A stretch of 64,000 nucleotides of DNA from Streptomyces roseirectus (lineage in GTDB: Bacteria > Actinomycetota > Actinomycetes > Streptomycetales > Streptomycetaceae), in assembly GCF_014489635.1 (NCBI RefSeq), contig NZ_CP060828.1:2890001-2954000 (forward strand), given 5' to 3'. Of this stretch, positions 1 through 7,636 are shown one piece after another. Both the position numbers and the translations under genes were made by a program. Below the pieces are notes generated by a model, which was not told where the DNA came from, ran no database searches, and worked only from the letters and a program-made list of their open reading frames with translations. Position 1 is the first letter of the stretch. Each line of letters opens with the position of its first letter.

Positions 1-3000
1 ATGTCGCCCGAGTACACCTTGCCGCCCGTGGGCCCGGCCGCCAACGCCCGTACGGGCAGGGTGAGTCCGCCGAGGTCGCCGCCAAGTGCCGTGGGCCGGG
101 CCGGATTAGCGGTGTTCCAGGCGCGCAGTCCGCCGGCGTACCGGTTGCGGATCTCCAGGTAGGCGACGGCGAGCGTGTCGCCGTCGGCGCTGAAGGCGAC
201 GGCCGACACCGGGTGCCCGGGGCCGGCCAGCGGGGGCGCGAGGGCGACCGGCCGGGCGGGCGAGGAGACGTCCCACAGCCGGACCTCGCCGGTGAACTCC
301 CCGGTGGCCAGCACGGGTTGACGTCCGGGGCGGAACGCGAGCGTGTTCACCGCCCCGGCGAGCGGCGGGAGTTCACCGAGCCTGACGAACCGGTCCGGCA
401 CGGAGACGTCCCACAGCGTGACACGGTTGCCGGTGGCGACGGCGATGCGCCGCCCGTCGGGGCTCGCGGCGAGCGCCAGCACCTCGTCGCCGATCAGCAG
501 CGCCGGGGGCAGCCGCCACACGCGGACGAGTCCGTCGGCGCCGCCACTGACGACCGTACGGCTGTCGGGGCCGAACGCGAGGGCGCTGACGAGACCCGAA
601 TGGCCGCGCAGCGCAGGGGAGATGAGGCGGGCGCGGGCCGGGGCGCGGACGTTCCAGAGGTGGACGCCGCCGGAGGTGTCGCCGGTCGCGAGGAGCTGCC
701 CGTCGGGGCTGAAGGCGACGGTGTTGACGGCCGCGCGGAGCATGAGCTGGTTGACCTGGGGGAGGCGGGCCGGGCGCGTGAGGTCCCACAGCAGGACCCG
801 GTAGTCGCTGGAGGCGGTCGCGAGGGTCCGGCCGTCGGGGCTGACCGCGACCTGGTTGACGACGAGGCCGTGGCCGCGCGCCGGGTCGGGCAGCGGCTTC
901 GGGCGGGCCGGGTCGGTGACGTCCCACAGCTTCAACAGGGCCGCCCCGGTGGCTCCTTGGGCGGTTCCGCCGCCCACGACGAGGACCTTGCCGTCGGGGG
1001 TGAGGGCGACGGAGTTGACGCCCTGGCCGCGCACGCTCAGCGGGGTGCTGAGCCGGCGCGGGCGGCGCGGGTCGGCGAGGCTCCACAGCTGGACGTCACC
1101 CATGAGCTGGGCCGGCGTGCCGGGTTTGCCGAAGCCGCTGGTGGTGAGGCCGACGGCGAGGGTGCGGCCGTCGGCGCTGAGCGCGAGGCTCCCGACCGTC
1201 CCGGCGGAGACCCGCACGGGCGCGGACAGCGGCTGCGGGCGGGCCGGGTCGGACGCGTCGAGGACGCGCAGCAGACCGTCCGAACTCCCCCAGATCACCA
1301 GCTTGTTGCGCGCGTCGTGGACGACGGGCTGGATGCCGCCGGTCTTGGTGCCGGCGCGCGTCGGCGGGCCGGCCGGGGTGGGGGCGGCGGTGCGGGGGAC
1401 GTGCCAGGCGCGCAGCCGGCCGAGGGTGTCGGCGGGGGTGGAAGCGGCGGTCAGGAGCCTGCCGCCGGGGCCGAACGCGACGCTGTGGACGAGGCCGAAC
1501 CGGTCGGGCAGGGTCTGCGGCAGCACCGCGCCCGACGCGGTCAGCAGCCGGGTGCGCAGGGCGTCCGTGGGCCTCATCCCATAGGCGGTCAGGTCGAGTT
1601 GGGCGGCGAGCGCGCTGTCCGTGGCGCGCAGCCGGTCGGCCTCGGCGGTGACCCGGTTGAAGATCGCCTCGTCCCGCTGCTCGACGGCCTCCCGGCCCCG
1701 GTCGAGCGCGTACACGGCGAGCGCGGACGCGGTCAGGGCGAGCACGGAGACGACGGCGACGGCGCCCCGGCGCAGCCCGCGGCCCCGGCGCTGGTGGGTT
1801 CCGGAGGCGCGCAGGAAGTCGGCGGCGAGCGGGGTGACGTCGGCGGGGTCGGCAACTGCCGTCCAGGAGCGGGCCAGTTCGAGGCGGGCGCCGCGCAACA
1901 GGGCGTCCTTGTCGCGGCGTCCGCTGTCGGACCAGCGCGCGGCGGCCTCCCACACCTCCTGGCGGACCAGGGTGCCCTCTTTGCGGGGCGCGATCCACTC
2001 GTCGAGCGTCTTCCAGCTGCGCAGCAGCGCCTCGTGGGTGATCTCGACGGTCTCCTCGCCGCGCCGGGTGCCGTCCTGGGTGAGCAGCCTCGCCCTCGTG
2101 AACTCCTCGACGACGAAGGGGACTTCGGCCGGGTCGCGGGGTTCGAGGAGGAGTTCGCGGCGGGTGCGGCGGCGGATCGTCGTCTCTCCGCGTTCATCGA
2201 CGCGGACCAGTCCGGTGAACAGGGTGCGGGCCACCTGTTTCTGAGGGTCCGTCAGCCGCTCGTACACGGACTGGGCCGCGTTGTGGACGGCCATGTCGAT
2301 GCCGCCCGCCGCGCGGTACGCGGCGACGGTCATCCGGTCGCCGGTGCGCTGCTGCCAGGTCGAGTGCAGGGCCTGGGAGAGGAACGGGAGGCGGCCCGGC
2401 GGGTAGGCGTCCGGGCGCCGCCGCGCGCCGGCGCGCAGGTCGCGGACGATGACGTCGGCGAGCTGGGGGTCGATCGTCAGGCCGCGCACCCTGGTCACCG
2501 GGCCCTCGATCGCCTCGCGGACCTCGTCCTCGGTCATCGCGCCGACGATCACGTCGTTGCGCAGGGCCGCCCGCAGGTGGGGGTAGGGGGCGCAGTCGCC
2601 GTAGCGGTCGGCGCGCAGGCCGTGGACGACCAGGGCGAGGGGGGTGAGCGCGGCGAGGGCGTCGACGAAGCGGGCGCGGGCGTCCTCGTCGTCGCACTGG
2701 GTGAAGAGGTCTTCGAGCTGGTCGACGACGATGACCAGGCGGCTGCCGGGCGGGAGTTCGAGGGTGGTGCGGAGCAGTTCGCGGAAGGTGGCGGGGCCGT
2801 GGTCGAGGGCTTCACGGAAGGTGGCCGCGCGGGCGGCGAGTCGGGGGTCCGGGGCGGTGCCGGGGGCGCGCGCTCCTTCGACGCCGAGGGCCACGGCAGC
2901 CTCGTCGGCATCGGCGTCTTCGGTGTCTGCGGCACCGGGTCCCCCCGTCGCCAAACGGGCGCAGGCTTCCGCGAGTTGCCCCACGGGGTCCTCCGTCGGC

Positions 3001-3392
3001 CGGAGCAGGAGGTGGGGCCAGTACTGGGCGCCGGGAAGCATGCGCCCGGAGGCCAGGGCCGGGAGGAGACCGGCGCGCAGGAGCGAGGACTTGCCCGCGC
3101 CCGAGGGGGCGACGACCGCCGCCGGGGTGCCCTCGTCCAGGCAGCGCGCGAGGGTCCGTCCCAACTCCGCGACCAGACGCCGCCGTCCGAAGAACCAGCG
3201 CGCCGACTCCCGGTCGAACGCCTTCAGTCCGGGGTACGGGCACTCGTCGACGGCGGAGAGGCTGTCGTCGTGGGCGGTCGTGCCGTCGCCGTAGTGGTGG
3301 ACGACGATGTCGCGGCCGGCCTGGAGGAGGGTGCCGTCGCCGGAGGCCCAGGCGGTCAGGGTGAGGGCGACTTCGCCCTGACGGTCCGTCAC
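1..3392 (-). CDS. STAND NTPase-TM-WD40 repeat protein (C-terminus beyond window)
   Basis: The start is GTG at 3392, in a 4-base GTGA overlap with the upstream small gene, so the two are translationally coupled. About 1130 codons are present and the frame is still open at base 1. Residues 21-34 read TLLQAGRDIVVHHY, a short motif matched in the partner's C-terminus. PYPGLKAF and WFFGRRRLV (about 52-74) are typical of the N-terminus of nSTAND1 NTPases. The Walker A motif APSGAGKSS lies at about 95-103. A hydrophobic segment near residue 545 (AVAVVSVLALTASALAV) is a likely membrane helix. Beyond it, repeated units with endings such as VRLWDV and LKLWDV form a WD40 propeller. Known role of the family: a signal-sensing ATPase in regulation or conflict systems, with the propeller as sensor. 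The ligand and output here are unknown. Confidence 0.85.
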   Translation of the reverse strand, partial: MTDRQGEVALTLTAWASGDGTLLQAGRDIVVHHYGDGTTAHDDSLSAVDECPYPGLKAFDRESARWFFGRRRLVAELGRTLARCLDEGTPAAVVAPSGAGKSSLLRAGLLPALASGRMLPGAQYWPHLLLRPTEDPVGQLAEACARLATGGPGAADTEDADADEAAVALGVEGARAPGTAPDPRLAARAATFREALDHGPATFRELLRTTLELPPGSRLVIVVDQLEDLFTQCDDEDARARFVDALAALTPLALVVHGLRADRYGDCAPYPHLRAALRNDVIVGAMTEDEVREAIEGPVTRVRGLTIDPQLADVIVRDLRAGARRRPDAYPPGRLPFLSQALHSTWQQRTGDRMTVAAYRAAGGIDMAVHNAAQSVYERLTDPQKQVARTLFTGLVRVDERGETTIRRRTRRELLLEPRDPAEVPFVVEEFTRARLLTQDGTRRGEETVEITHEALLRSWKTLDEWIAPRKEGTLVRQEVWEAAARWSDSGRRDKDALLRGARLELARSWTAVADPADVTPLAADFLRASGTHQRRGRGLRRGAVAVVSVLALTASALAVYALDRGREAVEQRDEAIFNRVTAEADRLRATDSALAAQLDLTAYGMRPTDALRTRLLTASGAVLPQTLPDRFGLVHSVAFGPGGRLLTAASTPADTLGRLRAWHVPRTAAPTPAGPPTRAGTKTGGIQPVVHDARNKLVIWGSSDGLLRVLDASDPARPQPLSAPVRVSAGTVGSLALSADGRTLAVGLTTSGFGKPGTPAQLMGDVQLWSLADPRRPRRLSTPLSVRGQGVNSVALTPDGKVLVVGGGTAQGATGAALLKLWDVTDPARPKPLPDPARGHGLVVNQVAVSPDGRTLATASSDYRVLLWDLTRPARLPQVNQLMLRAAVNTVAFSPDGQLLATGDTSGGVHLWNVRAPARARLISPALRGHSGLVSALAFGPDSRTVVSGGADGLVRVWRLPPALLIGDEVLALAASPDGRRIAVATGNRVTLWDVSVPDRFVRLGELPPLAGAVNTLAFRPGRQPVLATGEFTGEVRLWDVSSPARPVALAPPLAGPGHPVSAVAFSADGDTLAVAYLEIRNRYAGGLRAWNTANPARPTALGGDLGGLTLPVRALAAGPTGGKVYSGD

Positions 3393-3790
3393 GGCTTCGG
3401 TGTCCGGCCGATGTTCATGTCCCCGGCGGACTGGTAGATGCGGGAGGTGTCGTGGGACTCGGCGTGGAAGGAGACGCCGGACTGCCGTGCCCGCGGGGCG
3501 AGTTCGGCGACCAGTTCGAGGAGGGCGCGGGCGGCGTCCGGGTCGTCGGCCATCAGCCTCCTGAACCTCAGCCGCCAGGCCGCCGTGAGGTCGGCGCGGT
3601 TCGCCTCGTCCGCCGGGTCGGCGAGCAACAGCTCACGGTCCCGGGCGAGTTCGAGCGCCAGACGCTCGGTGTCAGGGGTACGACGCAGCCGCGCGAGAAG
3701 CGTGCGGGCGCGTTCCCAGGTCTCCGTGGTGAGCGCGCCCACAAGCGCGTTCGCGGCACTCGCCGCGAGCGTGGCCAACTCGGTGTCCAT
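3389..3790 (-). CDS. Small partner protein of the STAND NTPase, with C-terminal amyloid-like motif
   Basis: This is a 133-residue protein. I chose ATG 3790 (MDTELATLAASAANALV) because a G-rich ribosome-binding stretch lies 9 bases upstream and this is a familiar N-terminus for the family; an in-frame ATG at 3826 is the alternative. The body is helical and charged (ERARTLLARLRR, ARALLELVAELAP) with no catalytic motif that I recognise. The last 15 or so residues (SRIYQSAGDMNIGRTPKP) resemble residues 22-32 of the downstream STAND protein (LLQAGRDIVV). The stop codon overlaps the GTG start of that gene. Short proteins ending in such motifs next to STAND NTPases are known in actinobacteria and are proposed to signal through amyloid-type templating. 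The function here is inferred from that pattern only. Confidence 0.75.
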   Translation of the reverse strand: MDTELATLAASAANALVGALTTETWERARTLLARLRRTPDTERLALELARDRELLLADPADEANRADLTAAWRLRFRRLMADDPDAARALLELVAELAPRARQSGVSFHAESHDTSRIYQSAGDMNIGRTPKP

Positions 3791-3833
3791 GTATGTCCGC
3801 CCCCCCCGTGACGTGGTGTCCGTCATGCCCGAG

Positions 3834-4046
3834 GGGACAGTTCTCGCACCGGCTCCGCGCCGCGCGTGCGCGATGAACGTTCTTGGTGCGTCCAGGACTT
3901 GTCGTGACCGGTTTCGATGCGCGGCCCGACCGTACGGAGTCGCCTGATGCCGTTCTCACGACCCCGCCGACCGGCCCCGGGCAGGCCGGCGCGCATGCGT
4001 ACGGCTTCGCGTTCGCGTGGGGTGAGGGTGGCGAGGGCGGAGACGG
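3834..4046 (-). pseudogene. Decayed LuxR-type HTH domain fragment
   Basis: On the minus strand, one frame reads SALATLTPREREAVRMRA, a good match to the start of a LuxR/GerE DNA-binding domain. It is followed by a degenerate stretch, then TVGPRIETGHDK. The end of the domain continues in another frame as VLDAPRTFIAHARRGA, which resembles the last helix of LuxR domains. At least one frameshift is needed and the middle is unrecognisable. No receiver or other N-terminal domain is visible upstream. I read it as the relic of a regulator that once sat upstream of the STAND operon. It fills most of the 435-base gap between 3791 and 4225, where I see no other gene. Confidence 0.5.
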
Positions 4047-4225
4047 GCCTGGCACGCCTCGACTCCCCGGCGAGAGGAGCCGAACTCGGCACGAAACGCC
4101 CGTCACCTGCCGCCGGGGAGCCGCCCTTCCTCCGCCAGCGCCGCCCCTTCCCGCCGGAGGCGCCCGGTGCGGCCGGATGTGGCCGGATGTGGCCGCCCCG
4201 GACTGTCCGGCGGGGACCGGAGGAA

Positions 4226-4888
4226 CTAGCCCCGGAAGTTCTCGCTCCGCTCCGGGGACGCCTCGGCGAGGGCCTTCTCCACCTCGTCCACCCCGGCCCG
4301 GAGGCCGTACACGGGGGTGTCGGGCTGCTGGCGCCAGGACTCGTCGATGGTGCCGGAGTCGACGGTGTCGAAGCCGAGGTCCTCGACGAGGGCACGGACC
4401 TTGGCCTTGGCGGCGGGGTCGTCGCCGGCGACGGGGACGGCGATCCGGTCGGGGTCGCCGGCCGGGCGGTGGCGGTCGAGGATGTCCTGCGCGTAGGTGC
4501 CGTTGAACACCTTGACCACGTCGTGCCCGAGGTGGTTGGCGACCCAGCGGCTCTCGGTGATGCCGGTGTCCTCGATCTCGCCGATCCGGCCGTCGCGCTC
4601 ACGCGGGTAGTAGTTGTTGGTGTCGATGACGACGAAGCCGTCGGCCGCCCCCGCGAGGACGTCGTCCGGCAGCCCCGGGATCGCCTTGAGGGGGATCGTC
4701 ACGACGACGATCTCGGCCCCCTTCGCCGCGTCCGCGACGGCGACCGGCGTGGCCCCGGTCTCCGCGGCCAGCTCACCGAGCGTCTGCGGCCCCCGGGAGT
4801 TCGCGACGGCGACCTCGTGCCCGAGGGCGGTGAGCCGCCGGGTCAGGTTGCCGCCGATGTTGCCCGCCCCGATGACGCCGATCTTCAT
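4226..4888 (-). CDS. NADPH-dependent F420 reductase-like NAD(P)-binding protein
   Basis: The protein has 220 residues. The ATG start at 4888 follows GGAGGG by 6 bases. MKIGVIGAGNIGG is the Rossmann dinucleotide-binding loop, followed by ANSRGPQTL where NADP-specific members bind the 2'-phosphate. VVVTIPLKAIPGLP and VVIDTNNYYPRERDG continue the pattern of the F420-dependent NADP oxidoreductase superfamily (COG2085). Members move hydride between NADPH and a second cofactor or substrate; which one applies cannot be read from the sequence. The gene stands alone, with a 12-base perfect palindrome just upstream that may be an operator. Confidence 0.85.
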   Translation of the reverse strand: MKIGVIGAGNIGGNLTRRLTALGHEVAVANSRGPQTLGELAAETGATPVAVADAAKGAEIVVVTIPLKAIPGLPDDVLAGAADGFVVIDTNNYYPRERDGRIGEIEDTGITESRWVANHLGHDVVKVFNGTYAQDILDRHRPAGDPDRIAVPVAGDDPAAKAKVRALVEDLGFDTVDSGTIDESWRQQPDTPVYGLRAGVDEVEKALAEASPERSENFRG

Positions 4889-4906
4889 GACAGACCCTCC
4901 GATTGG

Positions 4907-4918
4907 ATGCACGTGCAT
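4907..4918. promoter_or_regulatory. Perfect 12-bp palindrome, candidate operator
   Basis: ATGCACGTGCAT is a perfect dyad, extended by one more matching pair with one mismatch (GGATGCAC / GTGCATTC). It lies 19 bases upstream of the ATG of the reductase-like gene at 4226-4888, where a TetR-, HxlR- or MarR-type repressor would sit. No such regulator gene is adjacent, so the binding protein is unknown. Confidence 0.4.
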
Positions 4919-5097
4919 TCACTTCGGCACAACCACGGGCCCGCACCCCCTATTCCCGGGTTACGCCGAACGGATCCTCCGGCCCCCCTCGGAAGGGGCT
5001 GTGCGCGGCGGCCACCACCGCCACCGGCGGCGGACCGGCACGACGACGGCCGCTGGAGCGTGCGCGTCCAGCGGCCGGAGTGACGGACACCTGTCCG

Positions 5098-5310
5098 CTA
5101 CTTGTTCAGGTGCGCCCAGAACTCGTCGAACGACAGCTTCTTGTCGCCGTCGAGGTCACGGCTCTTGATGATGGCCTCGGCGACCGCCTCGGTGACGTTC
5201 CAGTCGCCGCCCTGCGCGAGGGCGGTCTTGAACTCGGCCGCGGTGATCTCGCCGTCACCGTCCGTGTCGATCCGGTCGAATTCCTTGCGCGCTTCTTCGA
5301 TGCTGGCCAC
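5098..5310 (-). CDS. Two-EF-hand calcium-binding protein (CabD-like)
   Basis: This is a 70-residue cytoplasmic protein with GTG start at 5310, preceded by AAGGGG. It holds two complete EF-hand loops: DTDGDGEITAAE at about residues 15-26 and DLDGDKKLSFDE at about 52-63, each with Asp/Gly and the position-12 Glu needed for calcium. The length matches the small two-EF-hand calcium sensors described in streptomycetes. It has no signal peptide and no other domain, so it is more likely a calcium buffer or sensor than an enzyme. It is monocistronic, between the reductase-like gene and the MerR gene. Confidence 0.92.
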   Translation of the reverse strand: MASIEEARKEFDRIDTDGDGEITAAEFKTALAQGGDWNVTEAVAEAIIKSRDLDGDKKLSFDEFWAHLNK

Positions 5311-5358
5311 CGATCCGCCCCTTATCCGCTGCTTGCTGTCGTGCTGACGCAGGTCAGA

Positions 5359-6270
5359 CTAACCGGCCGCCGCGACGCGCAGTGCGCTGACCACCCAGGC
5401 GAAGTCCTCCGCGTGCGGCGGGGCCGGGCGCCGGTTCACGATCGACAGGAGTTCCCGGTACCGGGCGACGCGCTCGTCGAACCCGGCGGTCATCCGCGCG
5501 AGGACGTCGGCCCGGTCGGCGTCGCCGAACAGGTCCCGCAGCGCCTGGCCCGCCTCGGGCGCGTCCGGCGCGAGACCGCGCTCACGCAACGGCGCCACCC
5601 GCTCGACGAGCCGCTTCGCGAACCACACCGCCTCGCCGGGCGGCGAACTCGCCGTCCGCGCACCGGCGTTGTACTCCACCGCCCGCCGCATCTGCGCCCG
5701 GAAGCTGGGATCCTCCAGCATCTCCGCCAACTCCACCCAGGCGTCGACCTGTTCGGGCGTCGGGTCGTCGGACAGCTCGACGGCCGTGCGCCGCATCCGC
5801 TCCTGGATGTCGGGGTCGACCTCCGGCAGCCCGTGCAGCGTCTCCGCCACGAACTCCTCCATGATCCGCTGCCGTTCGGCCGCGGACAGCTTCGCCAGCC
5901 TGTGCATCAGTCTCGTCTCCTCCGCCGTCGACCCGCGCCGGGCGACGCTCGCCAGCACGGCCCTGATCACCTTCAGCGACCTGATCTGGACGTCGATGGC
6001 GGCGACGTGCGTCGCGGCCACCTCCGCCACCGTCCGCTCCCCCGCCAGCACGTCCCGCACCGCGTCGAGCCCGAGCCCGAGTTCGCGCAGGGTGCGGATC
6101 AGCTCCAGGCGGGCGGCGCCCTCGGCGTCGTACAGCCGGTAGCCGCCCGCCGAGCGGCCGACGGGGTCGAGGACGCCCTCGTCGGACCAGTAGCGGATCG
6201 TGCGGACGGACAGTCCGCTGGAGCGGGCCAGCTCGCCGATGGTGAACAGCCCCGTACCGTGGTCGGTCAT
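5359..6270 (-). CDS. MerR-family regulator with long effector-binding domain
   Basis: The protein has 303 residues. Residues 9-75 are the winged HTH (FTIGELARSSGLSVRTIRYW, then GGYRLYD), followed by a dimerisation coiled coil and about 190 residues of helical effector domain ending in AEDFAWVVSALRVAAAG. ATG 6270 fits the HTH start; longer in-frame starts would run into the divergent gene. It is divergent from the GNAT gene with only 51 bases between them. That gap holds a MerR-type promoter with a 19-base spacer (6278-6308), so autoregulation and joint control of the acetyltransferase are likely. The predicted transcript starts at or just before the ATG, so translation may be leaderless. Confidence 0.92.
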   Translation of the reverse strand: MTDHGTGLFTIGELARSSGLSVRTIRYWSDEGVLDPVGRSAGGYRLYDAEGAARLELIRTLRELGLGLDAVRDVLAGERTVAEVAATHVAAIDVQIRSLKVIRAVLASVARRGSTAEETRLMHRLAKLSAAERQRIMEEFVAETLHGLPEVDPDIQERMRRTAVELSDDPTPEQVDAWVELAEMLEDPSFRAQMRRAVEYNAGARTASSPPGEAVWFAKRLVERVAPLRERGLAPDAPEAGQALRDLFGDADRADVLARMTAGFDERVARYRELLSIVNRRPAPPHAEDFAWVVSALRVAAAG

Positions 6271-6277
6271 GGCTCGG

Positions 6278-6308
6278 AGTCTGGGCCTTCCAGTGGGTGG
6301 AGACTCAA
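6278..6308 (-). promoter_or_regulatory. MerR-type promoter with 19-bp spacer and internal dyad
   Basis: Read on the minus strand: -35 TTGAGT (6303-6308), a 19-base spacer (6284-6302), and -10 CAGACT (6278-6283), which is a poor match. The spacer contains CTCCACCCACTGGAAG, where CTCCA and its near-complement TTCCA/TGGAA form the dyad. Overlong 19-20 base spacers with a dyad inside are the hallmark of promoters remodelled by MerR proteins, and the MerR gene starts at 6270. The same DNA lies 14 bases upstream of the divergent GNAT gene. Confidence 0.55.
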
Positions 6309-6321
6309 GAGAGGACGTGTG

Positions 6322-6954
6322 GTGGAGACGTTGCGGGACATTCTCGACGGCGCGGCGGACGCTGTCTTCCCCCCGCCGGACGGGCGGGTGACGGTCGTCC
6401 CCCAGATGTCGGCGCGCGACGCGGGCGTCCTGTCGTTCACGGCGCACGCGGTCGTCTTCCTCGACGAGGACCCGGACTGGGTGCGTGCCCAACTCGCGGG
6501 CGTGGACTGCGACGAGCTGTCGGCGCCGATGCATCCGGCGTTCCTGGCCGCCCTGTTGGCGCGCACGGGGCGCCGCGCGGAGACCATCGACGCGATGCTG
6601 GTGGCGCGGCCCCGCGCGGGTGAACTCCCGGTGCCGCTGCGGGAGATCACGGACGCCGGGCATCCCCGGGTGGTGTACGCGCGGCGGCGGCGCGACGACG
6701 TGCGCGTGTGGCGGGCGGACGGCGGGGTGCTGGTCCTCGGGCGCGGGATCGGCGGGCGCCTCGAGGTGTCCGTGGAGGTCGACGCCGCCGCGCGGGGACG
6801 CGGGCTGGGGCGGCGACTCGTGGGCGCGGCCCGGTACTTGGCGGGTGAGCCGGTGTGGGCGCAGGTGGCGCCGGGGAACGCCCGCAGTCTGCGGGCGTTC
6901 CAGGCGGCGGGCTATACGCCGGTGGGCGGTGAACTGCTCATGGTGCGCGCCTAG
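6322..6954 (+). CDS. GNAT-family N-acetyltransferase
   Basis: The protein has 210 residues. The N-terminal half (VETLRDILDGAADAVF onward) has no motif I recognise. The C-terminal half carries the acetyl-CoA site: LEVSVEVDAAARGRGLGRRLVGAARYL at about 150-176 contains the R-G-x-G-x pattern, followed by APGNARSLRAFQAAGYTPVG, the usual last strand-helix. GTG 6322 is preferred over GTG 6319 because AGAGAGGA then sits 6 bases upstream. The substrate is unknown. It is divergent from the MerR gene and probably under its control. Confidence 0.85.
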   Translation: METLRDILDGAADAVFPPPDGRVTVVPQMSARDAGVLSFTAHAVVFLDEDPDWVRAQLAGVDCDELSAPMHPAFLAALLARTGRRAETIDAMLVARPRAGELPVPLREITDAGHPRVVYARRRRDDVRVWRADGGVLVLGRGIGGRLEVSVEVDAAARGRGLGRRLVGAARYLAGEPVWAQVAPGNARSLRAFQAAGYTPVGGELLMVRA

Positions 6955-6961
6955 TTGCGGC

Positions 6962-7549
6962 TCAGTGCCATGCCTCGAAGTGCGGGTTGCTCTCGCAGCC
7001 GCTCATGATCTCGACCTTGGTGGTCTTGTTCACCGGGCAGACGCCGATGATGTACTTGCGGTCGATGCCGCCGGGGAAGGCCACCTCGACCTGGTCGGCC
7101 CACTTGTGGGTGTCGCCGATGGTCTTGTTGACGTCGACTCCGCCCGGGGCGTCGATGTAGTAGTTCCAGCCGGACTTCCACCACTTCTTGTAGAGGTCGT
7201 GGTCGTAGGTCGTGGAGACGTACGGGGAGGGCTGGTTGACCAGGACGTACTTCTCGATGTCGTACTGGCCGTTCACGTCCTTGGGCTTGAAGCCCTCGTT
7301 GAAGACGACGTCGGGGCCCCGGCCGTCGGCGCGGTAGAGGGTGCCGCAGGTCTTGCGCCAGACCGGCTCGGGGGTGATCCGGGAGACGTCGACGCGCACG
7401 GCGGCGGCCTTGATCGGGTCGTCGTACTGGACGGAGCAGTCCTTGGGCGCGGGCGCTGCCGTGGCGGGGGCGGCGGTGGTCGTCGCGAGGACGGCGGTCA
7501 GGCAGAGCGCGGCGGCAGCGGCCCGCCGCCGGAGGGTGTTGATGATCAT
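6962..7549 (-). CDS. Secreted ADP-ribosyltransferase of the ScARP/Scabin (pierisin-like) family
   Basis: This is a 195-residue precursor with a Sec signal peptide (RRR, hydrophobic ALCLTAVLATTTA, cleavage around ATAAPA). The mature part shows the order of the pierisin-like group. The NAD-binding Arg is in LYRADGRGPDVVFNEGF (R73). An STS-type motif follows in YVSTTYD (112-114). The catalytic QxE is in DQVEVAFPGG (Q153, E155). Four cysteines (38, 68, 171, 185) could form two disulfides. Known members from S. coelicolor (ScARP) and S. scabies (Scabin) modify guanine in mononucleotides and DNA, and length and motif spacing match them. It would be exported. No immunity gene is visible next to it, as is usual for this family. 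Confidence 0.88.
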   Translation of the reverse strand: MIINTLRRRAAAAALCLTAVLATTTAAPATAAPAPKDCSVQYDDPIKAAAVRVDVSRITPEPVWRKTCGTLYRADGRGPDVVFNEGFKPKDVNGQYDIEKYVLVNQPSPYVSTTYDHDLYKKWWKSGWNYYIDAPGGVDVNKTIGDTHKWADQVEVAFPGGIDRKYIIGVCPVNKTTKVEIMSGCESNPHFEAWH

Positions 7550-7636
7550 GTCCGGCAGCCTGCCGCGCGGGCGGCTGATCGCGGGGGACCTTCACCCGTT
7601 CGGCGGCGAGTCAACTGACCCTGGGTCAAACGGGGT

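Noticed and set aside
213..3437. A 1074-codon open frame on the plus strand opposite the STAND-WD40 gene
   Set aside because: Composition is Arg/Gly/Ala without domains; it mirrors third-position GC of the real minus-strand gene, which has Walker A and WD40 motifs.
6271..6663. Extension of the MerR gene to a start at 6663
   Set aside because: It would run antisense through the GNAT gene; the HTH begins properly at ATG 6270 beside a MerR-type promoter.
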